This document shows, piece by piece, positions 1 through 11,497 of a stretch of DNA of 64,000 bases. Below the pieces are notes generated by a model. That model made no database searches. It saw only the letters and a program-made list of their open reading frames with translations, and was not told the DNA's origin. A program made the position numbers and the translations under genes. Source of the DNA: Paragonimus skrjabini miyazakii (Eukaryota; Platyhelminthes; Trematoda; Plagiorchiida; Troglotrematidae); assembly GCA_014338405.1 (NCBI GenBank), contig JTDE01000021.1, forward strand, positions 291,260 to 355,259, read 5' to 3'. Every line of letters begins with the position of its first letter. The first letter of the stretch is position 1.

Positions 1-3000
1 GACTCAGAATACCAGTAAAATGCGACTCATAACGATGACATTATAAATTAACTATGGTTTTCCTTTTTGAAATGTATAAAAGTGTACTTTGCAAAGCTGA
101 GGAAACCACTGACAAATGACTCGAAATTGTCATAGCTGATCTGCTGATTTCAAATCAAGTGTCTCATACTAATCCAGTCTGAAATATCTACTGCAAATAC
201 TCATCAGAACGCAACGGTGGCTTAAAAGTAGCACTCTTTCTTGTTCTAACAACAACACAGTTTGCTGGGAATCATTTGAAAATTCGTAACACGTAACTAC
301 CATGTACTCAGACGGTTTTGGTTACTAAGTAATTTATTAAAACTGCTCAGTACTGCCGCAGTGAAGACTGTTTACCTTGCTAGAATGTCCTGCCCATGTG
401 TTGTCAATAGAAGAAGGTAAGTATATGTGCTAGTCAGGTCTTTGTTTCTAACAACATGCAAATTTTTGCTCCAATATAGTACTAATTGGTATATTAATAC
501 GTTTAATGTTAGGCAATGGACACCGAACCATGCCAAATTCTGACGGTTTTCCAACCACCCCATGTATACGGAGGACATCCAATCTTCTACATGCAATGTG
601 ACCTGCTCAGGTCTGTTCATTGTTTACGATAAGAACACGGAAAATTTAGTGATGGGAGTGGTGAACAGAAAGATTATGCAGTACTGGTCATCAGCTTCAT
701 TTATGTTAGTGTTCCTAAGCTTTGTAGACCACAGAAACCTCCATAACGTAACAAATACGGCACTGAGGATAAAGTCAAACTCTGATGGTGAATAGGAGTT
801 GCAACTCAGGACGTCTCAGTGGTGGAGATTGAAAAGTTGGACGCTTCGTTAATTCATCTCAAAGTATATTAACAAATAATATATTTGCCCAAACGATCGT
901 GAAAGATGGCGCTAAGCCGCACGTGTTATTCGACGAAACGTTGCTCATCGATGCAACTAATACATAAAACCTTGTAAATTACATTGTTCTAGTAAATCGT
1001 CTTCTTTACATTGCATTTTACTTCAATTCCAAAGTCTTCTTTTCGTCATTTCACTGACTCATATGACAATGATTTCATTTTGGTGCACTGTTGCTAAAGG
1101 TAAATATGACGTGAAAAATCTTGTCAGCCGAACGGATTGAAATCGTTTATGAAGTAAAACCATTTTCACTCACCTTGATAATCACATTTGTGGGTTGAGA
1201 TTGCCGGTCTACCAACAACCTTTCGACTACTCTTCACGTTGTTCAAGTCATTCTCTAAAACTTAGATATCTTGGGTAAGTAAACGTTTGGGCATGTATAT
1301 ACTTATACCTGCATATGATTATATGTATATATAAGCTGGTGATTTATAAAATACTTTGCCTATAAAACGACCTCTATGACATCAGTGGATGAGTTAGGAT
1401 TAGTTCCCCATGAGTAGATAACATTCATCTTTATGCTGACAACCAGCAAACTGTATCAAAACCTTGAGTCATTGTTTATGAGCTTTGACTACATGACAGA
1501 TAAACTAACAGCTTTTAATTTGTGATTTTATAGCAAATCTTTTTTCACTAGCTACACGTATTAACAGCTAGTCTGAAACATATATCAGTGTTTCGAATTT
1601 GCAATGATAAAACAAGTTAATCTGAAATCACTAAAGCAAATTCTGGTTCCCTCAGTGCGAGTGGTTTTTATTCAGCTTGAACTGTGTTTCAGATTTTTCT
1701 AGTATTCTTTCGAATTTCCCCTGACTCAAGTGGTAACCCATTACAAAAAATCACACCAAGTAGCCAGCTTCATGTTCAAAAATCCCTGAGAGACGTGATA
1801 TGTTTGCAATGTTTTCCAACAGTACAGCACCCAGGAATTACGACACCGGTAAAAGATTAACTATCATTCTATGGCTGGCTTCACCGAAAATTTGTCAGGG
1901 AGCCCCGTTTCTCGTCTCTAGAAAGCCGATATCAATTCATTTCAAAATATGGGAGGCTCATTTGACATACACTTATTTTGACTCATCATTTATACTGGCC
2001 GCCGTTTTCTCAGTCGGCTTCGTGAGTCGGCAATTCTGAAGACCGCAACAAAATTCGTGCAAACTCAAACGAGTCCTGAAATCAATCTCATGAAGTAACT
2101 TGGTAATTACCAAAGATGTCTACAGTTTGTATTAAACCCAATCAGCTGTATACCACGAAACAGGCTTAGTTCTGAGGCAACATAATGAAATACCAACAAC
2201 GGTGGCCTGGAAATTATGTGATTGTTAAACATAAACAAGCAATCTTCCGTCAAAATCTGGAACACATCTTAAGTACTTTGCCATTCATCCAATTTAAAGC
2301 ATCATCTTCTGGTCTAAAGTTTTCCTTTTAGAGGTAACTTCGTAAGGACCGCCATTAAACCTCTCTCTGAAAGCTTATTCGACCGACTGAAACAGTTGCT
2401 TCTGACTTTCCGTTCAGGATGAAATGAGCTCAAAACAAAATTGGTGAATGTCGCCTGTCAATGTAAGAACTATCGGTTCGGTGATCACAGCTCACCGACA
2501 TCTTATCACTGAAATGTCTAGAATGAGTTGCTAACGAACAAAAACATTTTTTCATTAATACCTGATAAACGACCGTGAACACTCTTCCTGAGCAGACTAA
2601 GCCACGCTGAAAAGATATGGCTAGTCCTCAGGGATACGCGAGGGTTTTTGTTCCACGCGAAGCAAGGTAATATCTGAAAACGAAGGTAAATACTACCCCA
2701 AACCTGCTTAAATTACGATAAGTAGAGGTTTTAACAATTTGGTAGTTCAGTATTTACAAACCGGTTGTCATGTTAGCGCCATACTTGCCTGAACTAGTAA
2801 AGTACATAAGCCCAATTCCCCACAACTCGTTTTCACGTCCAATATGCATAGATGTAACTCGCAACATGACTTATGAGGCTACTTCAACCAGTCAGAAAGC
2901 GATTTTGCAACCGCCATCTGAAATCTAGTTTAGATTTGGTACAGTATGTCAAAAACACAGATATCACACACACAAGTGCATATTTTTATTTGGTGTAAAA

Positions 3001-3107
3001 CGTTTGTTCATGACTATTACGTCAAGGCGACGGAAACGTTTTCAACTAACCGTCGATATCCAACTTAATAACTGGCCACTTATCTTTTTACGCTTAATGT
3101 ACAGTTT
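1..3107. other. mostly featureless stretch
   Basis: Only short open frames occur. One at 278-416 ends at an AAGAAG|GTAAGT donor and could be an exon, and the 1174-1254 candidate lies inside. Nothing else was recognised by eye. Confidence 0.4.
1174..1254 (-). CDS. possible internal exon, 81 nt, hypothetical
   Basis: The candidate lies between a TAAGTTTTAG acceptor (AG at 1256-1255) and a CAAG|GTGAGT donor. It encodes NDLNNVKSSRKVVGRP and AISTHKCDYQ without stops. Length is a multiple of three, so inclusion would keep the frame. Hydrophilic content is exon-like, but short open stretches beside splice-like signals are common by chance. Confidence 0.28.
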
Positions 3108-3350
3108 TCTTTCGAAAATTATGGTTATAACCTAATTCTAGAATTCGCCATGGGCAGTCCTTCTGGGCCGAATCAAACAGATGTTTTTATGGATTCCAAC
3201 GAAAGGAAGATCGTTGGCAACACAGGACATGCTGCATCACGTAAGAAGTATGTAGATGACACCCTGGTCACCTTTAATGGCACACAGATTGCCACACATC
3301 AGTTGCCTGCGCAGAACTCAATACACACAGACATTTAAATGACACTAGGT
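3108..3350 (+). mobile_element. Penelope-like element fragment, RT palm (MGSP...YVDD)
   Basis: The open frame ending at the TAA at 3336 reads AMGSPSGP, then 26 residues later RKKYVDDTLV, then NSIHTDI. This is the order of RT motif B (GxAMGSPLGP) and motif C (YVDD) in Penelope-like elements. The residues before the ATG at 3150 keep weak similarity (FENYGYN...) in the same frame, so the ATG is not a start. The spacing between the motifs is shorter than normal, which implies an internal deletion. No GIY-YIG domain follows. This is a short dead relic. Confidence 0.65.
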
Positions 3351-6237
3351 GCGTAGCCCTTATGTCAACCGTCTTTCCTAGTCCTTCGAGTAAATCGAAG
3401 AAATAAAGACTGTACTGTGGTGTCAGTCTCCGTAAAGTCAACAGTTACTGGTCAGCGCACTTACTAATTGATAGAAGTACTCGAAAAAGGTGTTTCCTAA
3501 GGACGTCACCTGTAGATGGTGTGTTTGCCAAACGAGTGAGACGATAACTGATCGCCGTTCGTCGTAAACAAAAACACTGCAGTTTTCAGCAACGTCGAAC
3601 AACAGTGACAAGACAGATAAATTTACACCGCGCTTGTGAAGAATCAATCGAATATTGGACACTTATATCAGAAGATGCTTTTCAAAGTTATCGCAAACCC
3701 AAATGGACAATGTGAATTTATCAGCTGCCTAAATGACACGTCCATCGTCTTTTATTATTAAGCCCATGTTCGAAGGATGCCGCGAGAAGGACACCTCCGA
3801 GGTATTCCGTGTTTATTCCCTCAGTGGAAAGAGGCGCGTCTTGAAGTTTGCCTAGACACTATCGAGAAAACGTGTTCACCGGTCCTTGTGTATTCAGAAG
3901 CAGCTTTTGTTGGCGCTCAAGTAGATCTGATACTTTAGCATGATGCGACAAATGAGCATTAGTGACAACTGCTCGTCTGTGCGCACACAACCGTCACAAC
4001 CACATCTGTCCCATTCTGTCTTCATCCCTATTACAATTTAGTTGCATGTACTTAAGTGTGAACCTTGCACTGTCCGTTTCTGTGAAAAGCATCGCGTAAT
4101 AGACACTTGTAGTTTTGTCGCCGTGTACTTTGGGAATTTGTTAGTTGAAATATTAGAAATACTTCGAAGACGACAAAACTATGTGATTACTTATGTCATC
4201 TATCTTTCGGGGAATGATAATGGAATGAAGTTCTTTCATTTCGCAAATCTATTTCAGTGCACTGTTTCCGCCTGGCCTTTATAGGCGCTAGAAAATTTTT
4301 TCGTTCCATTCAGGTATCGTAAAACTTGACATTATTGTACACTTGTCAAACCAAGTATGTATCGAGACTTTTCAATCCAACGTTTGATTAAGGACCACAC
4401 ATGCGGACATTTCTGTTTCCTAGAACGTACGCAGCAAAACATCGTATTTTTGGAATTTTAATCTTTCACGCACCTGTTAAGTGAAATGGTTTAATGGAAA
4501 TTTGTCAGACGTGTCAAAACAATTAGTCCTCATTTACTTACCATCTGGCATAAAAAAATCACTTGCCCGTCGCCCGAACTTAGCTTTAACTTCACAACGA
4601 TTGCTAGTCACTGAACCTTCTGTCAAAGTTATTATCATTCTATTGGAGGTTGTGTTAGTATTGGTCATACATATTACAGCCATTTGGATCAGAATTATTC
4701 GTGTTACCAAAATTCTTCTTTTCTACTAATTTGCTCATTAGACTTCTCCAGTTGACCAACAACATCCTATGCCGATCTTCATATTAAACTTGTGAAGCTG
4801 TTCAGATTAAGTATTGAGTTCCGTTTAACACAGCTGTTTCATTAGACAACAATCAGAGAATGTTAATTTTGTCCTGCAGTTTATGTCGCCTTTGCACCTA
4901 TACGACGCACAACTGACTCATACGTTCTAAGTTATTTGCTTATTATGGTAAGGTCTCCTACTGCGTTAAATGTGAGGAAATTCGACGACAGTTGTGGTAT
5001 ACATTCATGTGATAATCAATTTTTGGGAACCAGTTATGCGTTATACCGTTAGAAGTAAAGGAATGTCCAATAACTATTAACTTTTGTGACGTATAGTGGT
5101 ATAATTTAGTCGCACACGAAAATGAAAATTGTAATATAGTGGAGTGGTCAGTAAAATAATCAAGGGTCCATCATTTTTGGAGAAGTTTACACGTAGAACG
5201 GCTGACGAGAATACACGTGAATTTGGGTTAGAAATGTGACACCTACTTCAAGAAGTTATAATTATGTAAGCAGCAAAAACAAATGATATCAACTAATTTC
5301 AGCCGTCTTCATGAAATATATCGGATAGCCAGTACAATCTAGTTTGCAGGTTTGCAGTAATCCACGATAAAATCCCGATGATTCTATTTGGAGTAGCCCA
5401 GTTGTGATTATTAATAATAAGTATAATATACAATATAACAGTTAGCAAATTGCTAAGACGACTTCTAAATCACTATTACTTCCATACCTTCTATGTTTGT
5501 AGATTCATCCACGTCTGAATGATTGCAATGTTGTGTAGTTTGCCTTGCAGTTTATCTAACTTTCATTAATATGTGGTATTACTTTAACCAAGGCTGGACT
5601 TGTGGAACTTAATGACCAATCAAATGGCCTACCAAATAAAGATTACACTGGTCTTTTTTGAAATGCGATAATAGTCAAAGGCAGCAATTGACCTTGACGG
5701 GATACTTCTTCCCGGGTAATGGCTGAATATTCACTGGCTCTATTATTATGACGGGCGCAACTATATAAACAAATCGGTTATCAAACAAACATGAACAATC
5801 GTTTTATTTGCACAATTATAATGCATAATTAAGCCAACGAAAAATTGTATATAAGAACTGATTACCTCACAAAGTGAATCTTGTATGCTATTTTCATGAA
5901 CGGCTGAAATTAATCGCTGCCAGTTGTAGTTCTTTTAAGCGTTGTGTGGGTGACTTTCACATATGGTTGATGATATAAATCTGACTGACATATTGCATAT
6001 ATTTACCTCCTCACCCCCAAAATATTAAATATACATTGGACTGCAAAATGAGAAGCCACCCAACAAGTCAACAAGTCTGTGGTTTCAACTTGGACAGAAG
6101 TCCTAGTCGAGGGGTCATCGATTGGAGTTAACAGGACAGTTACTGTGTCTCCACTTTGAGACGATCGGGCAACCTGAACATCACTCACAAGCGAAAGTGG
6201 TTGAGTGTTTATATATGACGATTTCGTCGTGCCTAAA
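3350..6237. other. mostly featureless stretch with weak exon-like spots
   Basis: A plus-strand frame at 3763-3920 (RMPREGHLRGIPCLFPQW) and a minus-strand frame at 3510-3661 (donor CTACAG|GTGACG) look exon-like but oppose each other. From 4.3 to 6.0 kb nothing interpretable is seen. A minus-strand frame at 6003-6188 is another weak candidate. Confidence 0.35.
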
Positions 6238-6375
6238 GTGAAGTCAATGGCGCAGTGATAAACACAGCTGCCTCATGAACATCGTGTCCGTGGTTCAAGT
6301 CCCGGCAGTGGCGATGATATGCACTACTGACGAGCTCTAATGAGAGCGAAACTCGAGTCTAGTGGTTCTTTTTGA
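6238..6375 (+). mobile_element. tRNA-derived SINE with hammerhead ribozyme, Sm-alpha-like
   Basis: The head is tRNA-like. It has a pol III A-box match (TGGCGCAGTGAT, 6248-6259) and a B-box match (GGTTCAAGTCC, 6292-6302) about 40 bases apart, as in a tRNA gene. A complete hammerhead motif follows immediately (6322-6364), then a T run at 6369-6373 that could terminate pol III. The order of tRNA-like promoter then short-stem-III hammerhead is that of the Schistosoma Sm-alpha SINE, known from the literature. Element ends and target-site duplications were not resolved. Transcripts would be short non-coding RNAs mobilised by a non-LTR enzyme acting in trans. Confidence 0.75.
6322..6364 (+). ncRNA. 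type I hammerhead ribozyme, intact core
   Basis: Every core element is present in order. Stem I is CACTA (6322-6326) pairing with TAGTG (6360-6364). CTGACGA is at 6327-6333. Stem II has 5 bp, GCTCT (6334-6338) with AGAGC (6343-6347), closed by the tetraloop AATG. GAAA is at 6348-6351. Stem III has only 2 bp (A6351-T6358, C6352-G6357) with loop TCGA. The cleavage triplet GTC is at 6357-6359, so self-cleavage is predicted between 6359 and 6360. No core position departs from the hammerhead consensus. The very short, palindromic stem III is typical of Sm-alpha and PLE hammerheads, which are thought to work best as dimers. Confidence 0.85.
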
Positions 6376-6632
6376 AAGGGTCTGACTGGAAAGTGTATGG
6401 GGATGCAACAGCTGCGATCAATTGTGGGTGATGTTCAGTCTATATGAAATGATAAACCAGCTGAGATTTTTCGATGTATCCATAAATCTTCAGTATGGCT
6501 TAATTCGGTGCGTGTGCCTGGGAAAGCATTTTTTGTCAGTAGGTACCCCCTTTCATTTGTTATGTTCCTTTTACAAAGAAAATAAATTTTATAAACTACT
6601 CACTTAAAATGCTGTTAGAACAGTACGGATTA

Positions 6633-6824
6633 ACTGACAGTTATGATTGCAAGGATCGTAAAAACGACTACCCAGATAGGTTCATGAACACAGCTGTGTA
6701 AAGTCGGAATAGGACAGCCATATCTAGCGGGCAATAATGCGGTAAAAACTGTTTCAACCTTCACCACCAGCAGACTGGCTGAAACCATTGCAAAAATGAT
6801 TCCAACCACTAGTTTGACAAATAC
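6633..6824 (-). CDS. possible membrane-protein exon, hypothetical
   Basis: After a strong acceptor (CAACCTTTTGCAG) the minus strand encodes 64 residues: a hydrophobic helix (VFVKLVVGIIFAMVSASLLV), a loop with two cysteines (YGCPIPTLHSC), and a second helix (PIWVVVFTILAIITVS) ending at a TAA at 6630-6632. The pattern is two membrane segments with a short outside loop. The 3' boundary is uncertain, since no good donor exists before the stop. The family was not recognised. Confidence 0.3.
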
Positions 6825-8404
6825 CTGCAAAAGGTTGATAATAATGTGAACTTATGATGTTTCGCGGCAGGACAGACTGGACGTGTACAGAAAATATCTT
6901 TATCACCTGATACTCTGTAAATCTGACGAACTTCGGAATCAACTTGCCTCATTGACTGACTAAATTCGAGTTGTCCTCATCTTTAGATACTCGGTTTCAA
7001 TAGTTCAGGTAGTGGAAAAATACAATATCAACTTGGAACCGCCAGGATGAATGTTTCTTACTTCCTCTATGTAAACTATTAATGACATTTTTGTAGAAAT
7101 ATGACAAATTTCATATCCTTAATCTAGCAGTGAATCAATAAATATGAATGTGTCCATTCATACCGCTGAGCAGACTAACGACGTTGTGCTAATATACATT
7201 ACACTATAAGTTGTTGACGATAAGGTAGTATACGCGATCATTTGTAGACTGAATACTGTCGGGCTGAGAAAGCAAAGGAGTTTAAAGCCAGGGCTCTGTG
7301 CCTGACAGTTCAATGTGATTACAACTGAATATCATTGGCTTTCCTTTCCAGATAATTGAGCATGCGAACAGTGCCCACGAACGGTTATGGTCGAAAGCAT
7401 ACAAGCAGTCAATGTGTTTACGAGAAGGCGATAAACAGTCTGTCTTGATAATCACTAGGACAGGAAGTCGACTGCTGTTAAACTGAAGCTGAACACATTC
7501 GGTTAAAGTTCACACGCTGACCAGTCAGTAGCACCTAAACGGATGTAAGCAAAACAGGGCTAGTCTTTACTATCCAGGACTGAGCTTGAGGGGTAAGCGT
7601 AATATATTTTATCGACGCTAATGAAAGGTGCGGAAACCAACGATCATAAGGAACGTGTAGTCAATGTCGCAATTCCCTGGAACTAGATAGTAAAATTAGA
7701 AAAACAAGGGTTACCGATCAGAGGGATTTCAAACATTAACAACTGGTTATGCAGGTGATAAACGTCAGTTAATCTATTCCGATGAGATCGTGTTGGTTAA
7801 GATTTAGCATGGTATTTTATTACCTATGCCTATATATGTGGGCATGTACTGTAGATAAACCAGGCCAAACAAAAATCTATTTTACCGGAAGGCGATAGCA
7901 AGGTGATCCTTTTTCATATAAAGTAACCTCAGTTTATCAAGCAAACTGTTACGAAATCCGCCTACTTAACATTTTGGTGTGACTTTGGAGAGTGCATTTT
8001 CCTGGAACGCAGCACTTGCGTTAACTTTTTGCCAAGTCTGTTTGATAAACAAAACTGGATAATCTGTCTTACCAAATGATGAAAAGTTACCTATTTGGCA
8101 AAGCCACTTTAAGAAAGTTTCCAAAAATTGAGTGAATACCTAGCATGGCATTAGTTCACATTTTTAGATTTTGCTGATAAAATTAAGGACTGGCAAAAAT
8201 ATCCTGTCCTGCTTCTAGTGGGTATCTCAAACTTCAACAGTTCTACATCAATTCGGCGCCGCATTGGAAAATCTAGGAACGCTATTGAAGCAAAATGCTC
8301 TGATCAGAAAGGAAAGCCAAGTTCAGCATGCCAATAATTCTTTAAGTCAATCGTTTGCATTGCCGTCTTTTACTATTGATGTGTAATTAAAAAACAACGA
8401 TCTA

Positions 8405-8493
8405 ATGTCTGTAAAGAAACGTCGACTGATGACGGCACGCACACTCTGCTCTAAACGTGCAAACAAACTATCGGTTAACGGACGACTGAGTGG
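8405..8493 (+). CDS. possible first exon, basic N-terminus, hypothetical
   Basis: The ATG at 8405 opens MSVKKRRLMTARTLCSKRAN followed by KLSVNGRLSG and stops exactly at a TGG|GTAAGTAT donor (GT at 8494). KKRR could be a nuclear localisation signal. No matching second exon was found, so this may be coincidence. Confidence 0.25.
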
Positions 8494-8740
8494 GTAAGTA
8501 TATATTTAGCTGTTGTATATCAATACGTTATTGGATTGTATCAGCTGCCTCCATCAAGGTCACTTTTGTTCATGACTGTCGCTACAGTCTGATGTATGAA
8601 AATAGAATTTTTGACACTAACCATGAGAAATATATTGAACCAGTAATTGTTCTACTAATTGAAGAAACTGTGCAAAGCAATACATCAATTCGTATGGTAA
8701 ACAGATTAACAAATAAAACTGATCTCAACAATAAACGCAA

Positions 8741-9106
8741 TTAGTAGAGTAGTGGTAACTTCACTTTCGTTTGCTTAGTGAAATATTTTTCCCAGTGCCG
8801 ATTAAATTTGGTCACGTCGCTCATGGTTAGTAGCATTCTCAAAATATGGTCAGATTTAGCCAATTGGACGATACGGGGACCGTCATCCGAGTAGTTAATT
8901 GGTAAGCCTTTAGTAGATGCCGGTTGAGTAAGGCCACCAACGTGTTTTGCAAATGAGGTTGAGTCCTGGTCACGAGTACTTACTAAATATTGACTCACCG
9001 TTGTGACCAGTCCGTATTTGGAAAAACTAACAGGGTCTTCAGATATTGAAACCTGTCCTAAAACTCGTTTATAAAAAGTCAAACCTAGTCTGTAAAAGGT
9101 GCTCAC
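8741..9106 (-). CDS. unknown protein, C-terminal exon(s), hypothetical
   Basis: A 121-codon minus-strand frame ends at a TAA. It reads GQVSISEDPVSFSKYGLVTT, then DSTSFAKHVGG, later VQLAKSDHILRMLLTMSDV and HWEKYFTKQTKVKLPLL. Possible acceptors are TTTTACAG (about 9088) and GTTTTAG (about 9069). Inside the frame a GTGAGT donor (8993 leftward) and a CAG 33 bases later bound a stretch that could be a 33-base micro-intron keeping the frame. No family was recognised. Confidence 0.35.
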   Translation of the reverse strand: MSTFYRLGLTFYKRVLGQVSISEDPVSFSKYGLVTTVSQYLVSTRDQDSTSFAKHVGGLTQPASTKGLPINYSDDGPRIVQLAKSDHILRMLLTMSDVTKFNRHWEKYFTKQTKVKLPLLY

Positions 9107-9687
9107 TTTTCTTTCTTGGTAATGCCTAACTGTCTAGCTGTTACACTGCTTATTTAAGTTTTCAAAAAGTATTTCTCCTCGGAAAAATCTTCCAACTGTT
9201 TTATGCTGAATATGTAGTTAATGCACCACTGTTAAACAATATATACAAACGGTTTTTTTCGTTTTCTAAAAAAGAAACTGGAAGCAGGTCAACACGCGTG
9301 AGAATCACTTGAGAGCGAAGTGAGAAGTTGGAGAACGTTTAGTAAGGCGAACCAAAGTAGGTCAAGCATTCACAGTTTGATTCGGTCATGGGAAATTGTA
9401 GCATAGAAAGTTCGCTAAAAGTATGCCAAATTGTGAAATTTGTCTGCGGCATTATCTGAAACCAGCTGAGCACCAGATCTGGCCGATATTCTATCATGTA
9501 AGTAAACAGCAGATAAATTCTCCAACTACGTGCTTTACATCTGCCAAGAGTTCTTTGAGCACAGAAATCAGAAACAGGCTTTGTATAATGTCTCTCGAGC
9601 TACATTTCATCAATTGTATGCTGCAGTCTGTGGGTTCATGTAGCAAAGTTCGATGGGCATTCTGAAGCTAAACAACAAAATCTATAA

Positions 9688-9732
9688 CCACACAAACACA
9701 CGCACATTAACACACATCACTACACACCAGTT
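9688..9732 (+). repeat. CA-rich simple repeat next to the PLE 3' end
   Basis: Imperfect CACACAAACACACGCACATT-type sequence directly abuts the endonuclease 3' end at 9731. It could be target sequence or a tail generated on insertion. Confidence 0.5.
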
Positions 9733-10065
9733 ACCAGGGCAAACTCGTGCCGACGAACAAGTCTTTCCGTACGCAGAGGGGTGGCTTCTATTTGCTAATT
9801 GTTACCGTCTCCTCGACCCAGAGAAGCCTTCAATTTTTTGTTGCGTAGCGCATCTGAAACGCCTTCTCCAGGTTCAACTGGAGTCAACAAGTCAACAGGT
9901 GTCGGGCAGTCGATGACGCTGGTTCCTTGTGACTTCTCACACATTCTGACTTAAGCCAGGTAGTGTGGTGTCTATAACCGTTTTGCGCACCCAAACTGGA
10001 ATGTGTTTGCTGATCCGACTACGTAACTGCCGCTCCTTTCTGCCCATGTAAGTGGGTACCTACGA
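9731..10065 (-). mobile_element. Penelope-like element fragment, GIY-YIG endonuclease, frameshifted
   Basis: Reading right to left, one frame gives TYMGRKERQLRSRISKHIP, the GIY-YIG core with its conserved Arg. It ends at a TGA at 9947-9949. A second frame then continues with SSTARHLL, LEKAFQMRYATKN, ETVTIS, KPPLCVRKDLF and SLPW, which is the normal C-terminal part of a PLE endonuclease, with further stops. The element is therefore broken by at least one frameshift and several stops. The RT portion is absent. A CA-rich simple repeat (about 9690-9725) abuts its 3' end. The overlapping + strand frame at 9653-9916 is its antisense shadow. Confidence 0.6.
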
Positions 10066-10227
10066 GCTTGAAATGTCTGGTCGCTAGTGCGATTGATTGC
10101 TCGTCAGATTAAATGGTTATTAGATAAATCCGACATATCCAACAAGTTATCAAACTAATTTTGCCATCGTACTACTAATAAGTAGTTTGGTAGGTCTGGT
10201 GATCCAGATGAGACCCAGTTGTGAAAA

Positions 10228-10315
10228 AGCTGGGCGTCGGCTGGATTCGAACTAGCGACGAAAACAGAATGTCTAAAAAAGGCATATGCTCTACCATTTG
10301 AGTTAGGAAGTCACG
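10228..10315 (-). mobile_element. tRNA-like segment of a short interspersed repeat (left copy)
   Basis: On the minus strand an A-box-like TAACTCAAATGGTAGAGC (10288-10305) and a B-box AGTTCGAATCC (10243-10253) are spaced as in tRNA genes. The ends can form part of an acceptor stem (GGCGT with ACGCC). The anticodon arm is disrupted by an extended T-rich stretch, so this is a tRNA-derived repeat or tRNA pseudogene and not a functional tRNA. Confidence 0.55.
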
Positions 10316-10340
10316 CCGGGAGCTCGAAAATGTCATACAT

Positions 10341-10437
10341 GCACTCGATTATCCACTTGTTTCACTCTCTTATGGAATCCATCGAATGATCCAGACTGTC
10401 CCGGCAGGATATTTCTTATAGTTCACGCTGGAATCCA
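10341..10437. repeat. left arm of a ~100-bp inverted repeat
   Basis: The reverse complement of this arm matches 10484-10592 with small gaps. Shared blocks include TTCACGCTGGAAT, CCGGCAGGA, GAATGATCC/GAATCATTT and TGTTTCACT. A loop of about 46 bases separates the arms. Each arm is followed outward by a tRNA-like segment, so this is a head-to-head pair of one short interspersed repeat. Confidence 0.65.
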
Positions 10438-10483
10438 TCAGCTTCTTAACAATACAATTTTTATGCTCAACAGTGGCTTTGGT

Positions 10484-10592
10484 TGATTCCAGCGTGAACC
10501 GCATGAAAAGTCCTGCCGGCGCGGTCGATCTCCTGAATCATTTAAGGAATTTCATGAGACAGTGAAACAGGTTGGTAACGGGTTCCGAGTGT
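10484..10592. repeat. right arm of the ~100-bp inverted repeat
   Basis: This is the partner of 10341-10437 and starts TGATTCCAGCGTGAACC. Divergence between arms is about one base in five, so the two copies are old or inserted independently. Confidence 0.65.
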
Positions 10593-10599
10593 AGCATTT

Positions 10600-10695
10600 C
10601 TGAACTTCCAGCCTAGTTTGGCCGGTGCCGCGCTTGTTTCTTTTGAGCATGTTGTTTCTGTCACTGGTTTGAATCCAGTAGAAGTCTTGAATTTC
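10600..10695 (+). mobile_element. tRNA-like segment of a short interspersed repeat (right copy, degraded)
   Basis: The B-box GGTTTGAATCC (10666-10676) and the preceding GAGCATGTTGTTTCTGTCACT align with the left copy (GACATTCTGTTTTCGTCGCT) when that is read on the minus strand. The A-box is eroded. Confidence 0.45.
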
Positions 10696-11497
10696 CACAA
10701 ACAAGGCTCATCTTAATCGTGACATAGTTCCTTTAACACAACCTCTCATATCCTGTTCTGTTTGTTTTTTGATTATACATCAACCGCTGTAAATAGAACT
10801 GGTTAGTTCTCCGACAAACCAGTCCTAGCTGGAACAGCAGCTTGGATACTTCTAAACTCAAACTCACTAAATTCACACTATCTGAACAAGTCAATGTTGA
10901 AAGAAATGTCATCATATCCAGATCACAGACTTTCACACCGAATCTGAGGCATTGTCTGGAGTCTACCATAGTGAAGTTTCATACACACTTCAGCGTTAGT
11001 CTAACACTCAAGTTTTAACGATTCTAAAAATGTTTCAGAAAAATTCCTGACTGAACTCATCAGATAGTTTTTCGAATGAGCTCAAAATAAAGGGTTGAGT
11101 ACTTTACTGATGTGACTCAAAACTTGAGTACAATGAAGTAATTTGTGACTAATTTAAATGGTGGTTGTTCTTTAGTTGTTTTGGGGTAGACTGAATAAAA
11201 AATCAGCCATTATCATCCCTTCAGTCAGTCTTACATTATGGTCTCTATTCTTTCTGGAGGTTTAGATGTAACTCACCAGCCAGATGGTACATACGACCAC
11301 ATTTAATTACATAATACTCTGAACACAAAATAACCTGTTCTGTGTGCCCTATTGGGACGAACATTCACCAGGAAGAAAACATATTTAAAATATTGAGGCT
11401 TTTGTAGAGAATGAGGAGAACACCCGGAGTAATGAGGCCCTGTTCATCAGCAACTTACCGCAGTGTAAACTAGATTTCTTAAATATATACAAAGTAA

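Noticed and set aside
9653..9916. 87-codon plus-strand frame
   Set aside because: It is antisense to the PLE endonuclease remnant and starts in a CA simple repeat.
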